DNA of 64,000 bases from Paramecium pentaurelia (lineage: Eukaryota > Ciliophora > Oligohymenophorea > Peniculida > Parameciidae): assembly GCA_905183005.1 (NCBI GenBank), contig CAJJDO010000031.1, forward strand, positions 413,842 to 477,841, in the 5' to 3' direction. Shown here piece by piece: positions 21,669-33,497 of this stretch. Under the pieces are notes generated by a model that worked only from the letters and a program-made list of their open reading frames with translations, had not been told where the DNA came from and did no database searches. The translations under genes were made by a program, and so were the position numbers. How positions within the stretch are numbered: position 1 is the stretch's first letter; each line of letters starts with the position of its first letter.

Positions 21669-22793
21669 TCAAACCTGACCCTACAAAAGAGGAAGATTCA
21701 TTAGATTTATCAAATGAAAAAGTTTTGATAAATCTATTTCCTCCTTACATGATCCTCTAATTAAAACTAATCTACTTGAGTCATTAAGTTTGAGTTGTTT
21801 GTTAAAAGGTTAACAATTATATAAATTGGACTTTTCAGGTTCAATTACCTTCTCTAATTAAGAAATCTTAGCAATTATTTTATTAGCCTCCTTTGTATTC
21901 CAATCTGATGATACAGAAGATTTATGTCCAATGATTAATTTAGAACCTAAATTTATTTTTATATGATTTATACATGATGTATTAGAACAAAGGATCATTT
22001 TTTTGTAACGATGTTTCAAAGCAAATTCTGTTCTCTTCTTACTTTCTGTTATAGCTGAAAGTCGAATAGCAATCTCAGCCCATCTACGTCCATGTTGTAA
22101 GAGTAATTGTAAGAAATAAAGATCCTCTTAATCACTCCATTCTTCACTGAAATAATAAAAAAAGACTTTACCGATTTATTGATGGATCTAATTTATTACC
22201 CCATCTTTCTCTACATTATTTTGGTGTTCTCATGAATTTACTTTAACTTACATCATTTAGTTCTTTTGCTATCTTACTCCATTTATTGCCTTTCTTTTAT
22301 TTCAAAAATGACCTAAAATCTAGAACAACAATTTACAATATAATTTCAAGCAATTATTAATCTTCTTAATCAGTCCAAGGATTGTTATAAGCTGATTAAT
22401 GTAGAAATTATAAACTCATTTCCTATAATTCTTTGGGAGTCCTATATGTAGGCATCAATTCACTAACTAGCAACCATTATTCATCAGACTGTTTATAATT
22501 TTTTAAAAATATACAAGTTTAATACTTAGTGGAGCTTGAACACTAATCAGAATACACTGAAGTAATATTTCCTCATTTTTCATTCTATCATCTGAAGTCT
22601 TAGCTTGTTGAAGCTGATAATACATTCCTTCTAAGACTTTGTAATTAGGTATGGAGTTAAAGTGTAACATCCATTTTCTTTTATATTCTTTTATGTCAAC
22701 GTTTTGAATTTGAAGAAAGTTCAATTTATGAGAATGTTAGGATTCTTCAGTGGATTAATGATAAGATTATTAGTGAACATGAAGGAAGCTCAT
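21669..22793 (-). CDS. R2R3-type MYB transcription factor
   Basis: Four exons; introns of 26, 24 and 25 nt leave 350 codons. Repeat 1 reads 'NPWTDQEDQQLLEIIL' to 'NKWSKIAKELND' to 'RTPKQCRERWGNKLDPSI'. Repeat 2 reads 'EEWSDQEDLYFLQLLLQHG', 'RRWAEIAIRLSAITESKKR', 'TEFALKHRYKKM'. The Trp spacing and the C-R-E-R-W recognition helix are MYB-like. A weaker upstream segment ('EQWLLVSELMPTYRTPKELQ') could be a third repeat. The N-terminal ~100 residues are Ser/Gln/His-rich then helical. It is expected to be a nuclear DNA-binding protein. The start is the first in-frame ATG, 25 codons before a non-ATG alternative. Confidence 0.88.
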
Positions 22794-23184
22794 ATTCTTA
22801 TATGTTTATAAATTAATAAAATCTCTCGCATTCACATAATTTCTTTAAATAATATGCCTCATGAATATCTTCCAAAAATATAAATGTATAAAAGTATTAT
22901 AATCAAAAATTTCAAGTACAATTTTACATTTGTACCTAATATATTATATATCGGAAGATTAAAAATTACACTAACAAACAATTTAGAAGACTTTGTATTA
23001 AAATATCGTCTTATTTATAGTATTCACAAATTTTAGATATTTTAAAAATAATATTGTGATTTTATTTATAAAATGTAATAAATAAAATTTCAGAAGTAAA
23101 TTTAAAACGCGATTTCATTCTCTTTGCTAATAAGCTCATAAATAAATAAAATTAGATCTTAAATATATAGAATCAAAAATATAT
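22794..23184. other. Intergenic, between two minus-strand genes
   Basis: 390 bp upstream of the MYB gene. AT-rich, all frames broken, no RNA gene or repeat noticed. It should include the MYB promoter. Confidence 0.5.
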
Positions 23185-26100
23185 TCAATTATAAGGCTAA
23201 TGTTATTTTTAATTATGAATTTCCTTTATTTTTTATCTCTATTTGTAAATCCTATCTAAATCCAAAATTTCTTATCTTTTTTCACAATTCTTTTCCATAA
23301 TTTTTAACTATTATATTAAAATTAATAATTACATCTAAAGTTGGAATTTTATTAAAATGAAATCTGCTTAATTTTAATATTGTTACATCATTTTAAAATG
23401 CTCTAATACGTCCAAATGAATTAAAACCTTTTGTATTGAACATTAAAGTTTCTCCAAAATAATCTCCATATTTTATGTAATAATTATTAAATCCATTTGG
23501 ATTTTCTATTTCACACATACCTGAAAGCATGATATAAAAACCCTCTAAATGCATTCTATTATATTTTAACTAATCAATTTTATGTTTATATTTAATAACC
23601 AATTTCTTTAATTTACTTTAAAAATGACAATGCTTATATTAATCAATTAATCTATGAGTCATCTAAATTGTTGCTTTAGTTTATTTTCTAAGATGTATAT
23701 ATTCAAAATTTTCTTAGTATGATCCATCATTAAATAAAACTGTATTTTTTTTGAGATTACATTTCTGCATTAATTCATAAACTAACTTATAAAGAGTTAA
23801 AATGGAAACACCTTTAAATATGGATAATTATTATAATCTTGTCAATAATTCAATACCTTCCATTTATTATTAAGCTTCCCATAATTCTTCAAAATAATTC
23901 TTCTAGATTGAAATCAATTCTAATCTTGTTTATGTTAAAAACCATATATCTGAAATATTACATAAACCATTATCTTTGTCTGGACAACCAAGTATATCTC
24001 CTTGTTTATAATTAGCTTTATTTTTAATTAATAAATAAATACCAATAATATCAGGTCTTTTATATTAGACTCGATGATCATAAACATTTACATTACCTGC
24101 AACAATTATATGAACTTCATTTTCTTTTGGAAATATTACATTGTCTTTTTCAACTACAATTAATTTCATCTTTTTCAAAAATACTCTCTTAAATTATAAT
24201 TAATAAATAATACTAAAATGCTTGTAGCAATCCTTTTAAAGAAACTTGTTTATTTAAGTTCAATTAATAATTCTTCCTCTCTCACCCATGATTAATTAAT
24301 CCAAAATTTAACTAAATTCTCTATGTAAACATCTTATTCAATAATTGATGTTACTAATTTATGAAATTCACAAAAAACTAATGGATTAAATTTAATTTCA
24401 AGTTATCTTTTTTAACTAAATAATACTGCTAACATAAAGTGAATACAAAGACTATAATTTGTAGCTCTAGATGATTCTTTTACAATTTTATAATCTTCAG
24501 CAGCTCTTTCTAAATTAAACATTCTTTTTGCACAAATTCCTCTTAAATAAACATACAATGATCTATCTTTAGAATTATCATTTAAAATAATTAAATCTAA
24601 TAATTGTTAAGATGCTTTAAAAGATCCAGTTTTATATAAACAAAGTGCATATCTAAATTTAAGTTAATTAGTTTCTGTAAATTATAATGCTAATTGGAAC
24701 CATTTTTTAGCAGTCATAATTTTACCCATTTTTTCATATATTATAGCTACTAATTAAACAGCATTAGAATCTAAAGGATTAGTAATCAATGCTTATTTAA
24801 AACAATGTAATGCTGTTTCAATATTATCTTTTATATGTTTAATACCTTTATTATACCAAAAATATTTATCTTCCTATTATTTCTCATATTTTTCATCTAA
24901 TAAGGCATTAAAATTAACTAATTCAGTCTTATATTTAATTCTAGTTTCTGAATTACAATTAAGTAATTGATTAGTTTTTTAGATTAATTATTTAGAATTA
25001 GTAACACTAATATCTGATTATTTATTTGATAACATAATAGATTTATTTGGTATTGGAGGATTTATAAGTTATTATATATAAATTAAATCTTCTTCTTCAT
25101 TAATTTCAACATTTTCACTTCTTCCTTAATTTATATAATTAAATAATTATTTGATTTCAGGGATATTAGAATTTTAATCTTATTATTTAGATTCATTTTA
25201 ATTTTATGAATCATTATTATACCATGCAATAATTTATTTAGTAACATTTTAACTTTAATTACTTTTATTTAAACTTAAAGACATATTTAAATTATTATTA
25301 TTTATAGTAGTTCTACGACTCACTGATGAAACTTTACGATTTTATTAAACTGATGATCTAATTTATCTAGTTTATTTAATTGATGCTTAATGAGGTTTAT
25401 AATCAATTGAATCAGTTTCACACATTTTAAGTTTTTCCTCTTTAACAAGTTTATGATTTATCTTATCCACTAAATTACCAGCAAATTTTTATTTGTTAAC
25501 TTGATGATCTTCATTATATTTTGAGTATTTAATATATTTAATCATATCACTAGTTAAAAGAGAACTTTCCATTTCATCAATTGTATGTATTCTTGTACGT
25601 GTTTCTGAATTTTTCTTAGTTTAATGACCTTATGATATTTTATCTGTATTAGTTATTTGATTTTAAGATTATTATGTTTATGTATATTAAAATGGTTTTG
25701 GTATTAAATTTAAATTTGATATCTTTTATTCTTATTCAGAATCTGGATTAATTAATTATTTAATAGATTAAACTGCTTAATTTAATTACTTTCTAATTTC
25801 TGCCTATTCTTTTTAATGAAACTTCATCATAGATTTAAAATTATTATCAATCATTTATTTTTCTTATTAACTATTCTCACATTTAATTATTTGATTTTCT
25901 TCTGGTTATTTTACTTTTTCTTATTTTTCTATCTACTATTATAATTAATTAATTTCCTTATATGCAAAAGATAAGGGAACCTCTTCATTTTTTGTATAAT
26001 TCCTAGTTATATTTTCATAATTCTATAAAAAGATATGATTCTCAATAGTCCTTTATTATTAATTTTAATTTGTTGGTTATTCATGAATACTAAATCTTCT

Positions 26101-26705
26101 AGATTAATTATCAACACTACTTAATCTTCTATAATTTTCATCTGATTATAATAATACTCCCCTTCTTCTAGATCCTACTTATTTTCTCTTTAATTTTTTG
26201 TCTTCTCTTTCTTAAATTGGTTAACCAAATAAGATTATTTTAGGTTCTAATTTTGTATGATTAAAAAGTAAATTTTTAGGATTCAATATACTTTCTCCAT
26301 TTTAAATAATATATTTTTCATTTTTTGAAATTTAATCTGTAAATAAATATTCTTTAATTCCTTTTTATGTAGTTGGTAATCTATATCTACTTTTTAATTC
26401 TTCTGCATATTATTATGGAACATAGAATCTTTTCTTATTATTAAGTAATTATTCCATTGGTCTATTTTGTGATTAACAATACCAATCATCTAATGCTTAT
26501 TCTGTCATTTAATTTAAGTTAATCTATCTTTCTCCACTTATACCTCTTGATTATCTAAATTAATCAATATTTGCTGATAATGCCTGAGAATATATAAATA
26601 TATAATCACTCTCTCTTCCTAAATTTAAATTTAACTCTTATCACTTTCATGAAAATCATATTTCATACCACAAAAATCATGATTCTTACAACAAGGAAGT
26701 TGCAT
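23185..26705 (-). CDS. TPR protein with tandem cyclic-nucleotide-binding-like domains
   Basis: Four exons; introns of 26, 26 and 25 nt leave 1148 codons. Residues 1 to ~560 are Gln/Asn/Ser-rich and mostly disordered, beginning with a small Cys/His cluster ('MQLPCCKNHDFCG'). Residues ~560-750 form TPR helices ('DKYFWYNKGIKHIKDN', 'ALHCFKQALITNPLDSNA', 'MTAKKWFQLALQFTE'). Two CNBD-like folds follow, the second ending 'YYIKYGDYFGETLMFN'. The typical phosphate-cassette Arg is not obvious, so ligand binding is uncertain. A basic helical tail ends the protein. Fusion of TPR with CNBD suggests a scaffold, perhaps ciliary, responding to nucleotides or only using the fold. Confidence 0.75.
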
Positions 26706-26719
26706 CTTATTCTTTTATT

Positions 26720-26872
26720 TCATAATTTATATAATTTTTATAATTCAAATTCTTCTTTTTATGCAAATTCCAATTCCTTAACTAGCTCATCCATTAACTT
26801 TTATAAATGTTTAACTTAACTTTCCAATTTTTATTTCCGTCTAATAATTTATTCTTTTTAATTCAGTTTCAT
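26720..26872 (-). CDS. Short coiled-coil frame (may extend upstream to ~27080)
   Basis: A 50-residue, Lys/Glu/Gln-rich helix ('MKLNQKEQIIRRKQKLESQ' ... 'LMDELVKELEFAQKEEFEL') ending in TGA at 26720-26722. The upstream sequence is also open in a second frame ('QNLQDLHNLQLIE') and may be joined by a micro-intron. It ends only 14 nt before the ATG of the TPR-CNBD gene on the same strand, so it could be a mis-resolved 5' exon of that gene. However, no GT lies between its last codons and the TGA that would allow a normal splice. Confidence 0.4.
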
Positions 26873-27530
26873 GTTCAATTATTTTATATTTTATATTCTT
26901 ATTAAAAATTCATTCTATTAATTATAAATTATGTAAGTCTTGTAAATTTTAATCATATTATACTTAAAATAAATATTTTATATAATCATTTTTTAAGATT
27001 TTAAACTTTTGTATATAATAATTTTCATTCAATTTTAATATATTTTTAACAATTCTCTTTATAATTATGTTTAATATATATAAATATTATTAAATATAAT
27101 CAATAATAATATAATGATTTATAATCACTAATAGACTTCACAATTAATAAAATCATAATTTAACAAAAATTACTTAAACCAAAATATAATATTATCATTT
27201 TAAATATATTCTATATCTACTAAGTATTTTTATTTATTGAATATGTTCTTCATCATATTTTATTTACTTTTATTTGATTTCTGTTTATAATATTTAAAAC
27301 ATATAATTTAAAGTATATTTCATTTATAATAATTATTCCTTTTCATAATAATCATCACCATAACTCTCTTATTAATATATCTTTATTTGAATATCCATTT
27401 ATTATCTTCATCACCTACTCTTAATCTTAATGATAGATCTATATAATTTAAATCATTTTCACATAATTTTTTCTTTCCATTATATAAATCTCACTTTAGT
27501 TAATTAATTAATTGTCTAACAGCAACTCTC
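26873..27530. other. AT-rich stretch, mostly noncoding
   Basis: Contains the possible upstream coiled-coil exon (to about 27080, minus strand) and then ~450 bp where all frames are broken. It sits upstream of the divergent coiled-coil gene starting at 27531, so promoter function for both sides is likely. No motif recognised. Confidence 0.45.
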
Positions 27531-28627
27531 ATGTTACAAAAACAAAAAAATTAGAAATCACTCATTTTAGAACTTGATTATGAAACTGAATACAAGTCAA
27601 TAAAGAGTTCAACAAAAATGTCTGAATAAAATATAATATCTAAATTTGTTGATTTATATGAAGAAGTGCTTTTTTAAATCAAAGGTTCCTAAAATTTAGT
27701 ATTTCATATTACAATATTTAAGTATTTAATCAATAAAATGGCTAACTTAAAGAATGGCAATATTATTAATATTGAAGTATTGTTGTCTAATTTCAAATAT
27801 CTAATCACATTGTTAATCCAAGAATTAGTATAATCTATCTAATATTTAGATATAATTTTAAAGATAAGTGGATTCTCAAAACATTGAACCAAATAAGTTA
27901 AATAATATGGAGTTAAATTAAATAAAACTAGACCTATAATAATTTTAATATGTAGCACTTAATTATTTAATATTAAAGGACAAGACTGATTTATAATATA
28001 AAGTTAAGTAACTTGAATAAGAAGTCTATCAATAATAACAATTAAATGCCACCATTTCTCAAAATTTGTTAGATTCAAAACAGAAATATTTAGTAAGTTT
28101 ACTATAAATCTATTTAATTAGGAATTATAATAGAAATACAATTAAGAGATTAAAATAAAATAAACTAAAATATTCTAGTCTTTCTATGATCAAAATATAA
28201 AAGATAAACTTAAAAAATTACATACAATATACTAAATAGACAAATCTTCAAATAATAAATCAATAATCAACAAAAAGTAAAAATTAACCATTATGACTGA
28301 ACCTTGTGATTCTGATTCATAGTATAGTACTATTATTGAATAAAATAATTCTTACTATGATAGAATTAATAGCAAGATTAAATAAAATTAAACAATAGAA
28401 AGTACATATTTACTAATATTTTTTTAGCTATTACATCTGTTCAAACTGAAAATAATAAAAATGCTGATTCCTTTTCGTATATTCTGAATAGAAGTTTTTA
28501 TAAATCATAATAAAGAGATAAATCAAATACTCTATCTTAAGAATATTATAATAATATTAAGTATGCATACAATTAAAATCTACCTATTAACTCATTTAAA
28601 TAAAAAAAATAAACTTAATTTAGCTGA
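27531..28627 (+). CDS. Coiled-coil protein, unknown
   Basis: Introns of 22, 29 and 26 nt leave 340 codons including the TGA. The N-terminal ~120 residues are helical and hydrophobic ('FKYLIN', 'LLSNFKYLITLLIQELIQ'). The middle ~residues 130-230 is a Gln/Leu/Lys coiled coil ('LQYKVKQLEQEVYQQQQL'), and the C-terminus is Asn/Ser/Gln-rich. There is no enzymatic motif. Splicing is well supported: each intron removes a frame conflict or in-frame TGA. Coiled-coil proteins of this kind are abundant in Paramecium cortical and ciliary structures, but that is only an inference. Confidence 0.65.
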
Positions 28628-28691
28628 TAATTGTGATTACTAATTTATTTATATTAAATATTTATCATTCATATTCACTTATTCGAAAATT

Positions 28692-29027
28692 ATGAATTTC
28701 AATAAAGGACCTAAGCCTAGCTTTAATATGCCTTAATAGGTATAATGTCAAAAGGAAGAAAAACCATATTCGTATGTTGAAATTGAAAGCACAGATTGCT
28801 TTAGGAATGAAAAAATTATAAAAAATGTTAGGTTTGCTCCAACTATTACCATCTTTCTAAGATATCAGGATGAAGACATTGTTAAATTCAAAGATAGATT
28901 AAGGAAATAAATATAATAAACAAAAGAAACCTTCGATTTTCATCCATCTATGGCCAAACCAAAAATGAAAGGATAACTTAAGTCTTGTTTAAAATCAATT
29001 TTTGAATGGGATTCTTAAGAATTTTGA
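28692..29027 (+). CDS. Small unknown protein
   Basis: Intronless, 111 residues, 64 nt downstream of the coiled-coil gene on the same strand. It contains 'KPYSYVEIESTDCFRNEKI', 'VRFAPTITIFLRYQDEDIV' and 'FDFHPSMAKPKMKGQLKSC'. The last ~14 codons lie inside the 1133 bp block that is repeated after the gap at 30119. No domain recognised. A balanced amino-acid mix and a clean ATG-TGA frame support coding. Confidence 0.6.
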
Positions 29028-29796
29028 TACATTACCATTTTGTTCTACTCTATATATATATATGTTAATTATAAAATTACAAGAAGTTAACATTCATTTC
29101 TGGAATTTACTAATACCTATTTTTAGCCATTTTCTAATAAAATTTGATTAATGAGTTAATATTTATATATTAATATATTGTAATTTCATAAAATTCCTTA
29201 TAGATGTATTAATCATAATCGTAAAAATCTCTCTATCCATATGATTTTATAGATTATAAAAATTTCATCAAATTACTAGAAAATTTATAGAAATCATTAC
29301 GTAGCATATGAAAATTAAAAATTTAATAAATAATTCAACTGTAGGAAAGATTAATATATAAAAGAATTATCAAAAAAATAATTTAAACTCTACAATGTAA
29401 ATTAGAAATCTTTAAAAAAAAACTGAACATAAACAGCTCATGTCATTTATCTAATTTAATAAAAGCCATTAACTTATAATAGGTTTAATGAATTCAAACT
29501 TTCATTAATTTTATTAGTACTTGCAAAAATAAAAATATCTAGCTATAGATTGTTTTATAAATATTTTAATGATAATAATGAATATGGATTAATAATAGTC
29601 ATTAATATGAAATTACATGATAATAAGATTATATTTTTAATTTAATTCATATATTTGAATAGATAAGATTTATTTAATCTGAAAAATAAATTTTTTTGAT
29701 TAAAAAACTTAAATTTTATATTTATTTATTATTAAATGAAATCTTAGTATGTAATTAGAAAATAAAGTAAATAAAAACATTTGAATGAATATTAAC
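29028..29796. other. Intergenic, no gene seen
   Basis: About 770 bp between the small plus-strand gene and the 3' end of the PH/papain-like gene; duplicated as 30162-30930. It has a TA dinucleotide run near 29049 and short T runs, with frames broken by TGA throughout. Nothing is supported here. Confidence 0.5.
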
Positions 29797-30118
29797 TCAT
29801 ATACAAAAGTCAATTAAATATTCATAACTTAACTCAGCTTAATCTAGCTTAAGTTTAGTATTTTTTGATGAGAAAGAGCCTGGCCAATATTATGTTGAAG
29901 AGATATTTTTGGGCAAAAATCCCAAAGTTTTGTAACATTTAGCAATCAATTCAGAACAAAAATATGTTCTGTTTAACTATTTTGCAGTCTCTAAATTAAC
30001 ATCTCCTAGAGTTGTTGAATTTAACAACAATAATTTAGATGGAGCACAAGAAAATTGTTTACCCAAATTATTATTTACAAAATCTAATAATTTTGTTTTA
30101 AATGCTGCTGATCTATTT
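29797..30118 (-). other. Truncated duplicate of the PH/papain-like gene 3' end
   Basis: Carries the last ~107 codons of the protein encoded at 30931-32217, including the catalytic-type 'YFCSELIAKCY' motif, then breaks at the N at 30119. It has the same sequence as the distal copy. It should be treated as an assembly duplicate and not as a pseudogene. Confidence 0.8.
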
Positions 30119-30119
30119 N
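30119..30119. other. Single-N gap between contigs
   Basis: One N joins two sequences that overlap by 1133 bp. The left contig ends in '..gctgatctattt' and the right one restarts at the base corresponding to 28986. Confidence 0.95.
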
Positions 30120-31252
30120 TGTTTAAAATCAATTTTTGAATGGGATTCTTAAGAATTTTGATACATTACCATTTTGTTCTACTCTATATATATATATGTT
30201 AATTATAAAATTACAAGAAGTTAACATTCATTTCTGGAATTTACTAATACCTATTTTTAGCCATTTTCTAATAAAATTTGATTAATGAGTTAATATTTAT
30301 ATATTAATATATTGTAATTTCATAAAATTCCTTATAGATGTATTAATCATAATCGTAAAAATCTCTCTATCCATATGATTTTATAGATTATAAAAATTTC
30401 ATCAAATTACTAGAAAATTTATAGAAATCATTACGTAGCATATGAAAATTAAAAATTTAATAAATAATTCAACTGTAGGAAAGATTAATATATAAAAGAA
30501 TTATCAAAAAAATAATTTAAACTCTACAATGTAAATTAGAAATCTTTAAAAAAAAACTGAACATAAACAGCTCATGTCATTTATCTAATTTAATAAAAGC
30601 CATTAACTTATAATAGGTTTAATGAATTCAAACTTTCATTAATTTTATTAGTACTTGCAAAAATAAAAATATCTAGCTATAGATTGTTTTATAAATATTT
30701 TAATGATAATAATGAATATGGATTAATAATAGTCATTAATATGAAATTACATGATAATAAGATTATATTTTTAATTTAATTCATATATTTGAATAGATAA
30801 GATTTATTTAATCTGAAAAATAAATTTTTTTGATTAAAAAACTTAAATTTTATATTTATTTATTATTAAATGAAATCTTAGTATGTAATTAGAAAATAAA
30901 GTAAATAAAAACATTTGAATGAATATTAACTCATATACAAAAGTCAATTAAATATTCATAACTTAACTCAGCTTAATCTAGCTTAAGTTTAGTATTTTTT
31001 GATGAGAAAGAGCCTGGCCAATATTATGTTGAAGAGATATTTTTGGGCAAAAATCCCAAAGTTTTGTAACATTTAGCAATCAATTCAGAACAAAAATATG
31101 TTCTGTTTAACTATTTTGCAGTCTCTAAATTAACATCTCCTAGAGTTGTTGAATTTAACAACAATAATTTAGATGGAGCACAAGAAAATTGTTTACCCAA
31201 ATTATTATTTACAAAATCTAATAATTTTGTTTTAAATGCTGCTGATCTATTT
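30120..31252. repeat. Second copy of the 1133 bp direct repeat
   Basis: Matches 28986-30118. Only this copy continues into unique sequence on the right, where it completes the PH/papain-like gene. See the first copy for interpretation. Confidence 0.85.
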
Positions 31253-32217
31253 ACTTTCAGTCTTCTATAAACAATTCTATAATCATATGATATTTTATAC
31301 TTTTCATATAATTTATACCATTCTTTAATATTGAATGTCTTCCATTCACATAGACTTACTCCATTAGATGGTAATGATTCAAATATAAAGAGTCTATTAG
31401 GTTCTATTTTAATTAATAATCCAATATGATCATAATCATTTTAAGTTAAAGCTCGCTAGATTTAACAATTAAAACTTTTTCCTCTAAATAATAGTAAATC
31501 ACCATCTTCAGCTTCTTCTTCAAGTTACTAAGCAGATATTCTTTCATGCTAATGTAAATATATAGTATACTCTCCAGAACTTATCATAAAGACAAAGAGA
31601 TGTTAATTTATTGAGTGTTCCAAAAGAATCTTGTAGATGCAATTTAATGATCTGAAACCATTTTGTTGTTTCTTATGAATTCTCACCTTTGAATTAGAAG
31701 ACTTTTTCAATTTTGCCTATAGGTTTAATACTAATTGTTTAATACTGAATTAATACATAAATTCAATAACATTTCCTTATTTATCCTTAATATCAATAAG
31801 TTAATAAGTTTAAACATCAAAATTTAGTACTCCTTCTAACTTACGAGTTTCAGCAGAAAAATATCTAAAAACTCTATTTATAATTGAACACTATCTTTCT
31901 TTATAACCTTAAATCCAATGAGGACTCTTTTTTAGTAATGATCCAAAAAATGGTTAGATTGCATTTCTATGGTTAATTGCAATGTTATCACATAAGTTAC
32001 TAGAATACATTAAGGATTGATTATGAATTAATAATAAAGAGAAATGATTATGATTAGAATTTGTCTCTTTTGTTTTTTGAATCTAATCTGATAATGATTC
32101 CCTAAAGTCTTTGCAGTATTAACTATTAAGGTTTGCATCTTTAATAAATTTTTCATTTTTGAGAAGCAACTCTTTGTCAATTACTTATCTCTATTGTAGA
32201 CTAGTTAATGAATCCAT
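30931..32217 (-). CDS. PH domain plus permuted papain-like (NlpC/P60-type) hydrolase
   Basis: Intronless, 428 residues. After a helical N-terminus, residues ~95-175 look like a PH domain ('LLKKSPHWIQGYKERQCSII', 'RYFSAETRKLEGVLNF'). From residue ~255 comes a permuted NlpC/P60 or YiiX-like fold: 'EAEDGDLLLFRGKSFNCQIQ', the catalytic-type His in 'YDHIGLLIKI', 'RLFIFESLPSNGVSLC', and the Cys in 'TYFCSELIAKCYKTLGFLP'. Members of this fold include lipid-modifying and peptidase enzymes, so hydrolase or acyltransferase activity at a membrane is plausible through the PH domain. The start is 33 nt below the stop of the trichocyst protein gene on the same strand. Confidence 0.72.
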
Positions 32218-32250
32218 TATATATATAATATTAAATGTTTTTTGTTAATC

Positions 32251-33468
32251 TCAATTTAATTAGAGTCTTTCTCTAAGATATTCTTTAAGAGTAACAATCT
32301 TATCTTGAATATGATCTGAAATTCTAGAAATCAAGTCTTACAATTAAACTCTAGATTGAGTTTCCATTTAATAAATATCTTATTATTATCTGCACCATTA
32401 ATCTTATCCATCTAAATTAGACTATAAATAATTAATAAAAATAATTTTACTTGATTTCTCTCTACTTCTGTAGCATGATATTCAACTTTTCCTTATGATT
32501 CTTCAATGATACTTTGATAATTTAAGATTGCTTATTCAAGATTCTATCTTTAATCAGATCTATTAAATTAAATATAAAAATTACAATGTATTTCTTTCAT
32601 TAGTTAAATCTGATAAGAATTATTACCAATTTAAACTTTATTATTTTTCAATATCTTCATCACTAGATTTACTTTCAACAATTTAAACTCTCAAATTTGA
32701 TAATAATTATAACACTTTCTTTGCTGTATCAGAATCAGATTTAGCTGATAATTGAGTCATCATAGTTAAAATTGGTTAAAATAATAATCCACTTGATGTT
32801 GATTGACTAATATTAATATAATCATATATATTACCTCTATAATCTAGATAAGACTTTGTTAAATCTTCCTTTTACTTGAATGAATGAAGATCCTCCTGAT
32901 AGATGTTCAATTAAAGCATAAGCTTCATCTATTGCTGAAATAGCTTCAGTATGATCTTTGATTTTAGATTAAAATTCAGCATATTATAAATCTCTTTCGC
33001 TTTATCCTGCATTAGTTTTTTTAGAATTCTCTTCAATTTCAACAGAAACCTCAGCAATTTTATTTAATGATCTTTGCAAATTATTTGTATTCTCATCAAC
33101 AATTTTAGTATGAGCTTTCAATTAGCTTTAATGATATGCCAAATTTGTAGAGAAATCATGAAGTAATCTATTACATGAAGCTTATGTATTTTAGATATAA
33201 AGATCAGAGTCTTTTTGTTCTTATTCCAACATAAATCTAATTATAAATATAAGGAAGAACCTAATGTTATTAATATAACTTTGAATTTCATGTACTGGTG
33301 ACCCTGTTGCTAAACTAATTTAAATGGCATTCAAGAATGTTTTTCCCATATGATTGTTGTCCATTTCTGCAAGTACAACTTTAGGATCTGTGGTCATTTT
33401 GCTTAATGCCTTTAATGATTATGAAGTCTTAATACCAAACTAATCAATAGCACTATAACGATTCTCAT
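32251..33468 (-). CDS. Trichocyst matrix protein (TMP family)
   Basis: Six exons; introns of 26, 24, 28, 25 and 29 nt leave 362 codons. A signal peptide ('MRIVIVLLISLALSK') is followed by the TMP-type opening 'MDNNHMGKTFLNAIQISLAT' and 'GSPVHEIQSYINNIR', then long helices. The middle element 'AISAIDEAYALIEHLSGGSS' resembles the site near which TMP precursors are processed. TMPs are secretory coiled-coil proteins that crystallise in Paramecium trichocysts and expand on exocytosis. Recognition is by family pattern; TMPs form very large multigene families, so no subgroup is assigned. It is divergent from the BTB gene by 29 bp. Confidence 0.8.
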
Positions 33469-33497
33469 TTTTATATATAATTAATTAAAAACGAATT
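33469..33497. promoter_or_regulatory. 29 bp between divergent start codons
   Basis: The trichocyst protein gene (minus, start 33468) and the BTB-like gene (plus, start 33498) leave only 29 bp between ATGs. Promoter elements for each gene must overlap the other gene's 5' end or coding sequence, unless a start has been placed too far upstream. Confidence 0.55.

Larger units (their letters stand above)
28986..30118. repeat. First copy of a 1133 bp direct repeat flanking a gap
   Basis: The stretch ends at the N at 30119 and matches 30120-31252 with no difference seen over the parts compared. The offset is 1134 (1133 bp plus one N). The two copies abut a single-N gap, so this is most simply one piece of DNA present at the ends of two contigs that were not merged. 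The true genome probably has one copy. Confidence 0.85.

Noticed and set aside
29797..30118. Reading this as a pseudogene fragment of the PH/papain-like gene
   Set aside because: It shows no difference from the intact copy and ends at an N, which fits an assembly overlap and not decay.
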